From Afipia massiliensis (GTDB lineage: Bacteria > Pseudomonadota > Alphaproteobacteria > Rhizobiales > Xanthobacteraceae), in contig NZ_JACHIJ010000005.1 of assembly GCF_014203115.1 (NCBI RefSeq), positions 372,001 through 436,000 on the forward strand: 64,000 nucleotides of DNA, in the 5' to 3' direction. Position 1 is the first letter of the stretch; each line of letters begins with the position of its first letter. The notes under the pieces were generated by a model. It did not search any database and had not been told where the DNA came from. It saw only the letters and a program-made list of their open reading frames with translations. Made by a program: the position numbers and the translations under genes. Positions 52,403-60,324 of this stretch are shown piece by piece.

Positions 52403-53641
52403 ATGAACATTCTCATGCTGACAAGCGAATTTGCACCTGCGACCGGCGGCATCGGCACCTACGCGCGGGAAATCGCGACAGCAGCCACCGAGCTCGGCGC
52501 CCGTGTCACAGTCCTGGCCCCCGACTATTCCAAGAGCTCTCCGGATGAAGACAAGTCGTTTCCCTTTGAGTTGCATCGCTTTCACGGCGGACTGCATTCC
52601 ATGCGGAATCTTCCCTCGAAGATTTTGCTTGCGCGCAACCACGTGCGGATCGAGGACTACGACGTCATCCATGCGGCCGATTGGCCGTTCTTCATCCCGC
52701 TGGCCCTGTCGCGTCACCGGACTCAGGCGCGCCTCCTGATGACTGTGCACGGGACTGAGATCAACGAGACCCAGACGCCGCTCAAGAGGCTTGCGATCCA
52801 GGCTGCCGGCGTCTTCGGTCCGCGCGTTGAAGTCGCCGCCAACAGCCGGTTTACACGCGAGCTTTTCCGGGAGCGTTTCTCCATCGAAAGCGAACGCGTT
52901 GTCGCCATTCCGCTCGGCGTATCGGATTTCTGGTTTGGTCCACGAAAGAGCCGCAAGGCGACGCGCAGGGCCTACGGCGTCGATGCGGACAAGATCGTGA
53001 TGGTCACCGTTGCACGCCTCACCCGGCGGAAAGGACATCTCAAGACTCTCGCGGCACTGGCGAGCCTACCGAACGAGTTGCGCAGACGAATCGCATGGCT
53101 CGTGATCGGTCCTAACGGCGAGCCCGATTTTGTCGAAGAGTTTCGCGATATGGTCGACACCACCGATTGCGAAGTTCACCTGCTCGGATCGCTGTCGAAC
53201 GAACATATCCGCGACATTTATGGCGCCAGCGATTTCTTCTGTCTGACCGGTATCCCGGAATCATCGGGACGCGTGGAGGGCTTCGGTCTTGTGTATCTCG
53301 AGGCCGGTGCAGGCGGCCTCCCCAGTGTCGCGACAGCGGTCGGCGGAGTTCCCGATGCCGTCCTAGCGGATGAGACCGGATTGCTCGTTGAGCCTGACGT
53401 CGAAGCCATCGCGCAAGCCATCACGGAAATCGCCGAAGACAGCAACACACGATCAATTCTGGCGGCAGGCGCCGCCGCGCATGCGCGCTCTTTGTCCTGG
53501 GAACGATGCGCTGCCGAAACCTACCATCTCCCGCGCGCAGGCGAGCGAAAGGAAGTCAAGACAACGGACAATCAACCGGCGCGAGAGCAGGCTCATTCAG
53601 GCGATGCGCTGCCGCGCACGGCCGTCGCAGGCCGCAGATGA
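52403..53641 (+). CDS. Glycosyltransferase family 4
   Basis: A 412-residue GT-B transferase beginning MLTSEFAPATGGIGTYAREIA, a GT4 start, with VTVARLTRRKGHLKTLAALA (about 204-223) and ESSGRVEGFGLVYLEAGAGGLPSVAT (about 288-313) as the nucleotide-sugar and E-x7-E regions. GAGGACG precedes the ATG. The last about 40 residues are polar, low in structure and probably a tail. It is likely co-transcribed with the GT26 and GT4 genes before it and the small secreted protein after it. Confidence 0.93.
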   Translation: MNILMLTSEFAPATGGIGTYAREIATAATELGARVTVLAPDYSKSSPDEDKSFPFELHRFHGGLHSMRNLPSKILLARNHVRIEDYDVIHAADWPFFIPLALSRHRTQARLLMTVHGTEINETQTPLKRLAIQAAGVFGPRVEVAANSRFTRELFRERFSIESERVVAIPLGVSDFWFGPRKSRKATRRAYGVDADKIVMVTVARLTRRKGHLKTLAALASLPNELRRRIAWLVIGPNGEPDFVEEFRDMVDTTDCEVHLLGSLSNEHIRDIYGASDFFCLTGIPESSGRVEGFGLVYLEAGAGGLPSVATAVGGVPDAVLADETGLLVEPDVEAIAQAITEIAEDSNTRSILAAGAAAHARSLSWERCAAETYHLPRAGERKEVKTTDNQPAREQAHSGDALPRTAVAGRR

Positions 53642-54051
53642 AGATCATCGCTGCGGGCATCATTTTGATGTCGATTGCAGCGGGCTCTGCGCAAGCCGAA
53701 AGCTGCACCAAGAGCCGCGATCATTTGCTCGGGAGTCTTGGTGGCGATCTGGCGCAACCGCCGCAAGCCTATCAGGGACTGTTCAAGATTTGCCTTGCAA
53801 CCATGTCCATAACGAACGTCAAGGATGCTTTCGTCCTGAGGGATGGCGGAATCGCTGTCATTCCAAAGCAGGATAGCGTCGCGGCGACGGCGGCGACACT
53901 TTCGAAATTCTGCGATGCATATCCGCGCAGCACCCTTCGATTCCTCAGCCGCAAGGATCTGCTGCAGGCGAACTCCGTCTCCCGCATTGTGAAGATGTCA
54001 TCGACCGGCGCGACTTCGTGCCGGAAGATCAAGGGTACTGCACCGTCCTGA
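53638..54051 (+). CDS. Small secreted protein of unknown function
   Basis: A 137-residue protein with a clean signal peptide (1-20, MKIIAAGIILMSIAAGSAQA, cleaved before ESC). The mature part has three Cys that could pair (Cys22, one near residue 58, one near 86, one near 131). No family is recognised. Its ATG overlaps the stop of the previous glycosyltransferase (ATGA), so it is translated with the exopolysaccharide genes; a role in secretion or assembly of the polymer is possible but unsupported. An in-frame longer start would lie within the transferase gene and lack the signal peptide. Confidence 0.75.
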   Translation: MKIIAAGIILMSIAAGSAQAESCTKSRDHLLGSLGGDLAQPPQAYQGLFKICLATMSITNVKDAFVLRDGGIAVIPKQDSVAATAATLSKFCDAYPRSTLRFLSRKDLLQANSVSRIVKMSSTGATSCRKIKGTAPS

Positions 54052-54101
54052 GTTTCCGGTCGTCCTGATCGTGCCGAACGCGATCGCCGCAAGAAAGCAA
54101 G

Positions 54102-54129
54102 GTAGCCGAGCCAGATTGAGCCCGGCTAC
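54102..54129. terminator. Hairpin between convergent genes
   Basis: GTAGCCGAGC (54102-54111) and GCCCGGCTAC (54120-54129) pair with one mismatch. No clear T-run follows on either strand, so it is a weak terminator candidate at the junction of the exopolysaccharide locus and the ABC binding-protein gene. Confidence 0.45.
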
Positions 54130-54140
54130 TCCTGCTCTCA

Positions 54141-55346
54141 TCAACCTTGCTTCTTGAGCAGCGGACACCGCGATTTGGAAATCGGCTGGAATGCATCGTC
54201 GCCCTTCACGATACCGATCGTCTTGTAATAGTCGTACGGCGCTTTCGATTCGGCGGGAGCCTTCACCTGAAAGACATACATGTCGTGGACAAGACGCCCG
54301 TCTTCCCGAATACGGCCGTTGCGGATCACTGGGTCGTCGATCTTGGCAGACCTCAGTTGCTTCAGAACTGCTGCCGTATCATCACTGCCCGCGGCCTGAA
54401 CAGCTTTCAGGTAATTGAGAACAGCGGAATAGGTGCCCGCGGGGAGTGAACCTGGCATCGCATTCGTCTTTGCCTTGAACTTCTGTGCAAAGGCGCGAGC
54501 GCGTTCATCCTGGTCCCAGTAAAAGCCTTCCGTCAAATAGAGACCTTGGGCCAGATCCAGCCCCATGCCATGAACCGTGCTGAGATAGACCACCAGCGGT
54601 GCGATATACTGCTTCGGCGTGATGCCATATTCCCGAGCAGCCTTGATGGCGTTGACAGTGTCATTGTTCGAGTTGGCCAAGGCGATGACCTGCGCCTTCG
54701 AAGCCTGCGCGGTCAGCATGAAGCTGGACATGTCGCTGACGTTAAACGGATGCCGTACCGACCCCAGCATCTTACCGCCGTTGCCGTTGATGAACTCAGA
54801 CGCGTCCTTTTCGAGTGCGTGGCCAAACGAATAGTCCGTCGTGACGAAGTACCAGTCCTTGAACCCCTTATCGATGAGGACCTTCGACGTTCCAGCAGCC
54901 AGCGCGTAGGTGTCGTACATCCAGTGAATGCTGGTCGGCGTGCAGGCCTCGTTGGTGATCGCCGTTCCCGCGGGGGCGACGGCGATGGCGATCTTATTCT
55001 TGTCCGCCGCAATCGGCAGCACCGCCAGAGCAGTATTAGTCAGCCCCAGATCCACCAGAACGTCGACCTTGTCGACATCGATCCACTGCCGCGCCACGCC
55101 TGCCGCGATGTCGGCCTTGTTGCCGGTATCGCCGAAGATGACTTCGACGCTTTTGCCAAGAAGCTTGCCCCCGAACTCCTCAACCGCAATCTGAGCCGAT
55201 GCAACGCTTCCCTTGCCGATGTCAGCCGCCGGACCACTGAGATCCGTGAGCACCCCGATCTTTATCTTTCCCTCACCGGCGACAGCGCCCTGCAGGAACA
55301 GCGAGCTGCATATCGCGGCAACAGTTCCCATCAAACGTTTCTTCAT
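54141..55346 (-). CDS. ABC transporter substrate-binding protein, branched-chain type
   Basis: A 401-residue periplasmic binding protein of the type I fold (Leu/Ile/Val-binding family). Signal peptide 1-23 (ending GAVAG), mature start GKIKIGVLTDLSGPAADIGKGS. The family binds amino acids but in catabolic clusters often binds aromatic or other acids. No permease or ATPase genes are adjacent in the window. AAGGAGA precedes the ATG. It is the last gene of the TetR-ligase-isomerase-transferase operon, 27 bases after the GST stop, and may deliver that operon's substrate. Confidence 0.93.
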   Translation of the reverse strand: MKKRLMGTVAAICSSLFLQGAVAGEGKIKIGVLTDLSGPAADIGKGSVASAQIAVEEFGGKLLGKSVEVIFGDTGNKADIAAGVARQWIDVDKVDVLVDLGLTNTALAVLPIAADKNKIAIAVAPAGTAITNEACTPTSIHWMYDTYALAAGTSKVLIDKGFKDWYFVTTDYSFGHALEKDASEFINGNGGKMLGSVRHPFNVSDMSSFMLTAQASKAQVIALANSNNDTVNAIKAAREYGITPKQYIAPLVVYLSTVHGMGLDLAQGLYLTEGFYWDQDERARAFAQKFKAKTNAMPGSLPAGTYSAVLNYLKAVQAAGSDDTAAVLKQLRSAKIDDPVIRNGRIREDGRLVHDMYVFQVKAPAESKAPYDYYKTIGIVKGDDAFQPISKSRCPLLKKQG

Positions 55347-55373
55347 TTTCGTTTCTCCTTTTGATTTTGATTC

Positions 55374-56135
55374 TTATGCGACACGGCGCGGCGGCATCGG
55401 CCGCTCGCTCAGCGGTATCGTCGGGTCGAGCGCGCTTCTCTCGTGACCCGGCGGAATCGCTCCATTGGAAAAGCCAAGCGAGTAGTCGGCATAGAGCTTG
55501 GCGTAATCTTCCATCGGCAGACTTGTGGCTTCGACGGATGGATGGTCAGCCAACGCACGGCGCCAGCGCTCGACACGCTTCAAGCCGTCCGGAATCCTGA
55601 AGCCCCAGAAATACTCATTCAGCTCGTACCGCTGAAAGAACGGTGCGTAGGTTAAGTCTGCCATTCCAAACTCCGGGAACACGAAATTTGCATCGGGACT
55701 GACGCGCGTGAGAAACCTCTCGAGCCATTCCCAATCTTTTCTGGCGGCCGCTTCGATACGCTCGCGTCTAACAGGGTCCTGCTCCATCAGCACGCGATAG
55801 AGATTGGTCGTGAACTGCGTGTTGCAGAAATCGATCAGGATGCGCGACTGCGCCTTCAAGTATGAATCGGAAGGAAAAACGGCCCGATCCGGAAAGACAT
55901 CTTCCAGGTACTCATTGATCACGCTGGATTCGTTCAATGCCCGCCCGTCGTGGACCAGCGCAGGCACCTTCCCTGCCGGGTTGATATCCAGAAACCACGA
56001 AGGCCTCGGTTTGGAGAGGTCGAGTTCGACCAGATCCGCCTGCAATCCCTTCAGGTGGAGCAGAATACGGGTGCGCTGCGCATAGGGACACGCCGCAACA
56101 CTGTAGATCGTGAGCGAAGCCTTCGACCCGCTCAA
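55374..56135 (-). CDS. Glutathione S-transferase family protein
   Basis: A 253-residue glutathione transferase. The thioredoxin-like N-domain (about 8-90) has ACPYAQRTRILLHLKGL with the Cys-Pro start and the PAGKVPALVHDGRALNESSVINEYL glutathione-binding region. The helical C-domain follows. The start is TTG within the stop of the upstream gene (TTGA), and there is no other in-frame start before the active-site region, so TTG is chosen. Glutathione transferases of this kind can open rings, isomerise or dehalogenate; the pairing with an HCCA-isomerase-like protein suggests glutathione-dependent aromatic or chromene chemistry. Confidence 0.91.
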   Translation of the reverse strand: MSGSKASLTIYSVAACPYAQRTRILLHLKGLQADLVELDLSKPRPSWFLDINPAGKVPALVHDGRALNESSVINEYLEDVFPDRAVFPSDSYLKAQSRILIDFCNTQFTTNLYRVLMEQDPVRRERIEAAARKDWEWLERFLTRVSPDANFVFPEFGMADLTYAPFFQRYELNEYFWGFRIPDGLKRVERWRRALADHPSVEATSLPMEDYAKLYADYSLGFSNGAIPPGHERSALDPTIPLSERPMPPRRVA

Positions 56136-56758
56136 CGCGACACCGCCATGCTCGGAGGGGAAATGCCCTTGGCGCGCTGTTCGAGCTTTCGCGTCAGCAT
56201 ATCGACACGGTCGCCGCCCCAGAACAATTCACCATCCAGCAACATGCTCGGCACGCCGAACACCCCAAGGCTCTCGGCCTCCGTCGTGATTGCATCGACT
56301 TCCTTTTGCGCTGGGCCGGTCGCATAGGCTTCAAATGCATCGGCGGAACCGCCGAGCTTCTCGATCACGGCCTTCATCTGATCGAGAACATCGAGATCGA
56401 GCTGGTGGGTCCAGAACATCTCGAACACCGTGTCGTGGTAGGCGCGAAAGAATCCGCTCCGCTGCGCGAACAGCATGCCGGCGCTCGCATAGGTCGCGTC
56501 GTAAATCCGCTTGGGACCCTTCAGAATGAGACCTTGCTCGTTGGCATAGCGCCGCGCATCCATGTACGCATACCTGACCTTGCGCCAGTAATGCGGCGAC
56601 CGGTCATCGACCGATCCCAGATACTCGGCGATGCGCAATGTGTATGGCAGCCACTCGAGCTCGACGTCGTGCGACTTCTCGAGATCAAACAGAGGCTTGT
56701 TTGCAACATAGGCATATGGACTTTTGTAATCGGTATAGACACGCACACGCGTTTTCAT
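56132..56758 (-). CDS. DsbA-family / HCCA isomerase-like protein
   Basis: A 208-residue thioredoxin-fold protein. It has YTDYKSPYAYVANKPLF at the N-terminus, with Ser-Pro in place of the CxxC of disulfide oxidoreductases, as in 2-hydroxychromene-2-carboxylate isomerases, which use glutathione. The middle is the helical insertion, and the end shows FGVPSMLLDGELFWGGDRVDML, typical of the family. HCCA isomerase acts in naphthalene-type breakdown, but the real substrate here is not known. ATG at 56758 with AAGGTGA before it was preferred to a TTG six codons upstream. Confidence 0.88.
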   Translation of the reverse strand: MKTRVRVYTDYKSPYAYVANKPLFDLEKSHDVELEWLPYTLRIAEYLGSVDDRSPHYWRKVRYAYMDARRYANEQGLILKGPKRIYDATYASAGMLFAQRSGFFRAYHDTVFEMFWTHQLDLDVLDQMKAVIEKLGGSADAFEAYATGPAQKEVDAITTEAESLGVFGVPSMLLDGELFWGGDRVDMLTRKLEQRAKGISPPSMAVSR

Positions 56759-56776
56759 CGTTTCATTCACCTTCAA

Positions 56777-58411
56777 CTAGAGAGATTTGATTCTTGCCGG
56801 CGCCGTCGCTTCGCGATCCCACGTACCGGCCGTGGTGCCTTGTTCGCGCAGGACGTGCTTCTGGACCTTCTCGGTCGGCGTTTTCGGAAGTTCCTCCACG
56901 ATCCGCACGTAACGAGGAATCATGTGATGCGGCAGCCGCGCGCGGAGGAACTCAACGATGGCCGGCGGCTCGATTGAACGGCCGGCAACCGGCGCGATGA
57001 CCACCAGCACCTCATCCTCGGTGAATTCGCTGGGAACGGGGACCGCTGCGGCTTCACGGATGTCGGGATGCGCCAGCAACTCGACCTCGATTTCATACGA
57101 CGAGATGTTTTCCCCGCGGCGGCGGATCGTGTCCTTGAGACGATCGACAAAGAAGAAATCGCCATCCTCGTCGCAAATGAAGGCATCGCCGGTGTGAAAC
57201 CAGCCGTTGCGCCAGGCATCGGCGGTGGCCTGCGGATTGCCATTGTACCCGTGATTCATCGCCCACGGCTGCTCGGTCCTGACGACAAGCTGGCCTACCG
57301 TGCCCCTAGGCACCTCGCAGTCATTTTCATCGACGAGCCGGACTTCCACGCCGGGCCGTGGACGGCCGCAGGTGCTCGGCTTGACGGGATTTACACCCGA
57401 CAGAAGCGGCGTGCTGATCTCCGTCATGTTGAACAGCGTGAAAACCTCAACGCCAAATCTCTTCTGGAAATCCGGTCCGCTCTGACCTAGCGGAACGATA
57501 AAGACCATGCGCAAAGGATGGTCCTTATCAACGCACTGGGACGGCGCCTTGAGCAGAAAAGTCGCCATCGCCCCCAGCAAAAAAACCACGTTCACCTTCA
57601 TATCGCGAACGGTCTGCCAGAACGTACCGGTCTTGAACGCCGGCACGACCGCGATCGAACTTCCGGTGCAGAGACAGGTGCTGGCGACGAAGGCACCGCC
57701 GATATGAAAGATCGGCATATGCAGCAAGTGGCGATCGCCAGCCCGCGTACAGGTCCACGTCTCGGGACTCATCGCCGAATAGCTGTGCATGTACGAAGAC
57801 AGCACACCCTTTGACCGGCCGGTTGTTCCAGAGGTGTAGATGATCGATTGGGTATGCCATGGCTCGATCGGATCGCCCGGCTCCGGCAGAGTATCCGGCT
57901 TGCCATCGAGATGGCTTACCGGCAGCACCGTCCGGCCTGAGCAAACAAATTCGTCCGGCACGCTGCCGGACGAAAAAATCGTGTTCAGCGCAGGCGCATT
58001 CAGAGCTGCGACCTGACCAAGCAGATCTTCATGCACAACCGCAAATGTCGCAGCGGAATCAGCGAAGACATGCTCGAGAAGATTGCCCTTCAATGCAGGA
58101 TTGATGGGAACAAACACCGCGCCGAGATAGCTCGCTGCAAACAGCGCCAGCACTCCAAGCGGGCCGTTCGGCATCATGATGATGACGCGGTCGCCCTGCT
58201 TCACGCCTGCGACGCGGAATCCAGCCGCGCAGGTTCGTACCCGCCGCCGAAGTTCCTGAAAGGTCCACTCCGTTCCGTCCTGAAAGACGGCATACACCGC
58301 GTCGCCGCGTTCCGAAGCGTGACGATCAAGAGCGTAGCGCAGAACGCAGGTTTCCCGCGGCAGAACGCCCGCCGGTCCAACACCTCTCGATGAGTTGTTG
58401 CCGCCCTCCAT
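56777..58411 (-). CDS. AMP-forming acyl-CoA synthetase
   Basis: A 544-residue ANL-superfamily ligase: acid plus ATP and CoA gives acyl-CoA. Motifs in order: IIYTSGTTGRSKGVLSS (A3, about 190), GWFHTGDAFICDEDGDFFFVDRLKD (A7/A8, about 408), and the C-terminal lysine in PKTPTEKVQKHVLRE (A10, about 525). It resembles the CaiC-type carnitine/crotonobetaine-CoA ligases and other acid-CoA ligases; the substrate is undecided. The ATG is one base after the TetR stop, so translation is coupled to the regulator. Confidence 0.94.
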   Translation of the reverse strand: MEGGNNSSRGVGPAGVLPRETCVLRYALDRHASERGDAVYAVFQDGTEWTFQELRRRVRTCAAGFRVAGVKQGDRVIIMMPNGPLGVLALFAASYLGAVFVPINPALKGNLLEHVFADSAATFAVVHEDLLGQVAALNAPALNTIFSSGSVPDEFVCSGRTVLPVSHLDGKPDTLPEPGDPIEPWHTQSIIYTSGTTGRSKGVLSSYMHSYSAMSPETWTCTRAGDRHLLHMPIFHIGGAFVASTCLCTGSSIAVVPAFKTGTFWQTVRDMKVNVVFLLGAMATFLLKAPSQCVDKDHPLRMVFIVPLGQSGPDFQKRFGVEVFTLFNMTEISTPLLSGVNPVKPSTCGRPRPGVEVRLVDENDCEVPRGTVGQLVVRTEQPWAMNHGYNGNPQATADAWRNGWFHTGDAFICDEDGDFFFVDRLKDTIRRRGENISSYEIEVELLAHPDIREAAAVPVPSEFTEDEVLVVIAPVAGRSIEPPAIVEFLRARLPHHMIPRYVRIVEELPKTPTEKVQKHVLREQGTTAGTWDREATAPARIKSL

Positions 58412-58412
58412 G

Positions 58413-59090
58413 TCAGCCCCGCGGCCGTCGCGCAGGCGTCTTGCTCCTGGATGAGGATCGGATGTTCTGATTGGTCGTCAGCATCGCTGCGACGTTGTCA
58501 CGCAATGTCAGGCGGAATCTCGAAATGGCGTCTCCCATATCGACCCGCAGCATCCGGTCGATGGTTGGAGCCGCGGCGCTGAAATGCGTGATGGCACCGA
58601 GCGTGTAGTAGACGAATAATTCCGCATCGAACTGCCGGAACGCACCGGACTTCTGGCCACTGCGGATTTGTTCAACATAGCTCGCGATCAGCGACAACAA
58701 ATGCATCCGCCGCGCGCGTGAAACGCGGGTCCGGTTTTCCATCAGTTCGCGCAAAAGCAACTGCGCGAGATGCTGCTGATCGAAACTCCAGTCGAGAAAG
58801 CGCTCAAACATCCGAACCACCGTCTCGATCGAGGCGGGCTCGGAAATTTCCATAATGTAGCTATCGAGGCTTTTGGCGAGGCGCTCGAGCACCAGACCGT
58901 AAAGTCGCTCTTTAGATCCAAAGTGATGAATGAGTGCCGCGCTGGTAATTCCCACCGCAGCCGACACCTCACGCAAACTCGTGCCTTCAAAGCCACGGAC
59001 GGCAAACAGTTCTTCGGCAGCCGCGAGACATCGGAGGTCCGTGTCCTTCACGTGCTTGGGTCGCCCCAGCTTAGGAATGGCCGTCGGCAT
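58413..59090 (-). CDS. TetR family regulator
   Basis: A 225-residue TetR-type regulator. The helix-turn-helix is about residues 22-70 (CLAAAEELFAVRGFEGTSLREVSAAVGITSAALIHHFGSKERLYGLV). The C-terminal helical domain binds an unknown ligand, possibly an acyl-CoA made by the ligase next to it. The end is a basic Ser/Arg-rich tail. It is first in its operon. An inverted AT-rich sequence at 59105-59126, just before the start codon, is the likely operator for autoregulation. Confidence 0.93.
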   Translation of the reverse strand: MPTAIPKLGRPKHVKDTDLRCLAAAEELFAVRGFEGTSLREVSAAVGITSAALIHHFGSKERLYGLVLERLAKSLDSYIMEISEPASIETVVRMFERFLDWSFDQQHLAQLLLRELMENRTRVSRARRMHLLSLIASYVEQIRSGQKSGAFRQFDAELFVYYTLGAITHFSAAAPTIDRMLRVDMGDAISRFRLTLRDNVAAMLTTNQNIRSSSRSKTPARRPRG

Positions 59091-59104
59091 CGCAGCCTCA
59101 TATA

Positions 59105-59126
59105 ATTAAACGATCGCTTAGTTAAT
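59105..59126. promoter_or_regulatory. Candidate TetR operator before the ligase operon
   Basis: A CGATCG core (59111-59116) is flanked by AATTAAA on the left and CTTAGTTAAT on the right, an imperfect inverted repeat of about 22 bases typical of TetR sites. It lies 15 bases upstream of the regulator ATG. Confidence 0.5.
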
Positions 59127-59216
59127 ATTCGTCCGCGAATGCTCCGTCAACTGGGGAACCGGCGATCTTTGCTGAAACATGACTTTCACGCCGCTGACAG
59201 CTCGAAGCGGGCCTGT

Positions 59217-60131
59217 TCAGCGCTGTCTGCGCTTCCACGGAGGCGGATTCGAGAAAGTGCTGTCGAGGAAATCAAGAAACGCGCGCACACGGGAGCTGAG
59301 GTGCCGCCGGCTTTGATACACCGCATAGATTGGATCTTCGTCCGGACATTGATGGCGCGGAAAAAATTCAATCAGTTGACCGCTCCTCAAATCGTCGGCG
59401 ATCTGCATCTCCGTGAGCCGAACAATACCAACCCCTGCCCGAGCCAATTCCCGCACCATCGATGCCTGGTTGGTCACAATGTTACCCTGTACTGGCAACT
59501 GTCTCGATGAGCGGGTGCCGTCTTTGACGAACCACGTGCTGGCGCTGATGCTGGGAAGAAAATTGATGCAGTTGCGGTGCACAAGATCATTCGGATGCGC
59601 GGGCTTGCCGTGCTCAGCGATGTAAGCCGGGGATGCGCAAATGACCCATCGCGTGCTCGAAAAGCGTCGTGCGACGTATGACGAATCCTTCAGATGTCCG
59701 ACATGGATTGCAACGTCCATCCCGTCGTCGAGAAGATTACCGGGATCGATCCGAAGCTGGATCTCGACCTGAAGCGCCGGGTGAAGGCGACAGAATGCTG
59801 GTATCTGCGGCGCCAAAGCAGCGGTCGCGAAGATGGGAATACACCTCACACGCAAAGTATCTTGTATGGCTTTGTTGGCGAACGCCGCCGCATCCGCTGC
59901 TTCCACGGCCTCGATTGCGTCTATTGCAGCGCGGTAGAACGCCTCGCCTTCAGGCGTGAGCACATTCTCCCGGTGGGTGCGTCGAAACAGAAGAACGCCC
60001 AACCGATCCTCGATGCGCGCGATCAATTTGCTGACCGCCGATGGCGTCAGCGCCAGATTGCGAGCCGCTGCCGTGAAACTCCCGTCTTCGACCGATCTCA
60101 CGAATGCGGTCATTTCAGCGAAACGGTTCAT
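59217..60131 (-). CDS. LysR family regulator
   Basis: A 304-residue LysR regulator. The winged helix-turn-helix spans about residues 1-60 (MNRFAEMTAFVRSVEDGSFTAAARNLALTPSAVSKLIARIEDRLGVLLFRRTHR), and the rest is the two-lobed effector-binding domain. The ATG at 60131 is the standard family start; the longer frame adds 87 residues from the intergenic region. It is divergent from the Baeyer-Villiger monooxygenase, the usual layout for LysR activators of a neighbouring operon, with an inverted repeat between. Confidence 0.94.
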   Translation of the reverse strand: MNRFAEMTAFVRSVEDGSFTAAARNLALTPSAVSKLIARIEDRLGVLLFRRTHRENVLTPEGEAFYRAAIDAIEAVEAADAAAFANKAIQDTLRVRCIPIFATAALAPQIPAFCRLHPALQVEIQLRIDPGNLLDDGMDVAIHVGHLKDSSYVARRFSSTRWVICASPAYIAEHGKPAHPNDLVHRNCINFLPSISASTWFVKDGTRSSRQLPVQGNIVTNQASMVRELARAGVGIVRLTEMQIADDLRSGQLIEFFPRHQCPDEDPIYAVYQSRRHLSSRVRAFLDFLDSTFSNPPPWKRRQR

Positions 60132-60147
60132 TTTCAAACATGACCAT

Positions 60148-60168
60148 AATTCACATCGGTTGTGAATT
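60148..60168. promoter_or_regulatory. Candidate LysR binding site
   Basis: AATTCAC (60148-60154) and GTGAATT (60162-60168) are perfect inverted arms with a 7-base spacer, and TTCAC-N7-GTGAA fits the interrupted-dyad form of LysR boxes. It is 16 bases from the LysR start and 156 from the monooxygenase start. Confidence 0.6.
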
Positions 60169-60324
60169 TTAGGAAATAGAATGCACCCACGCAAGACGCT
60201 AGCGTGGACGTGGCGTGCGAGAACGGGTTGAATGGTCACAAGACCTGTTCTGGCAATAAAACAAAAACGCATGGTCATGGGACGTCGCATCGGTTTTGCG
60301 CGACCTGACAGGGAGGAGCAGATA

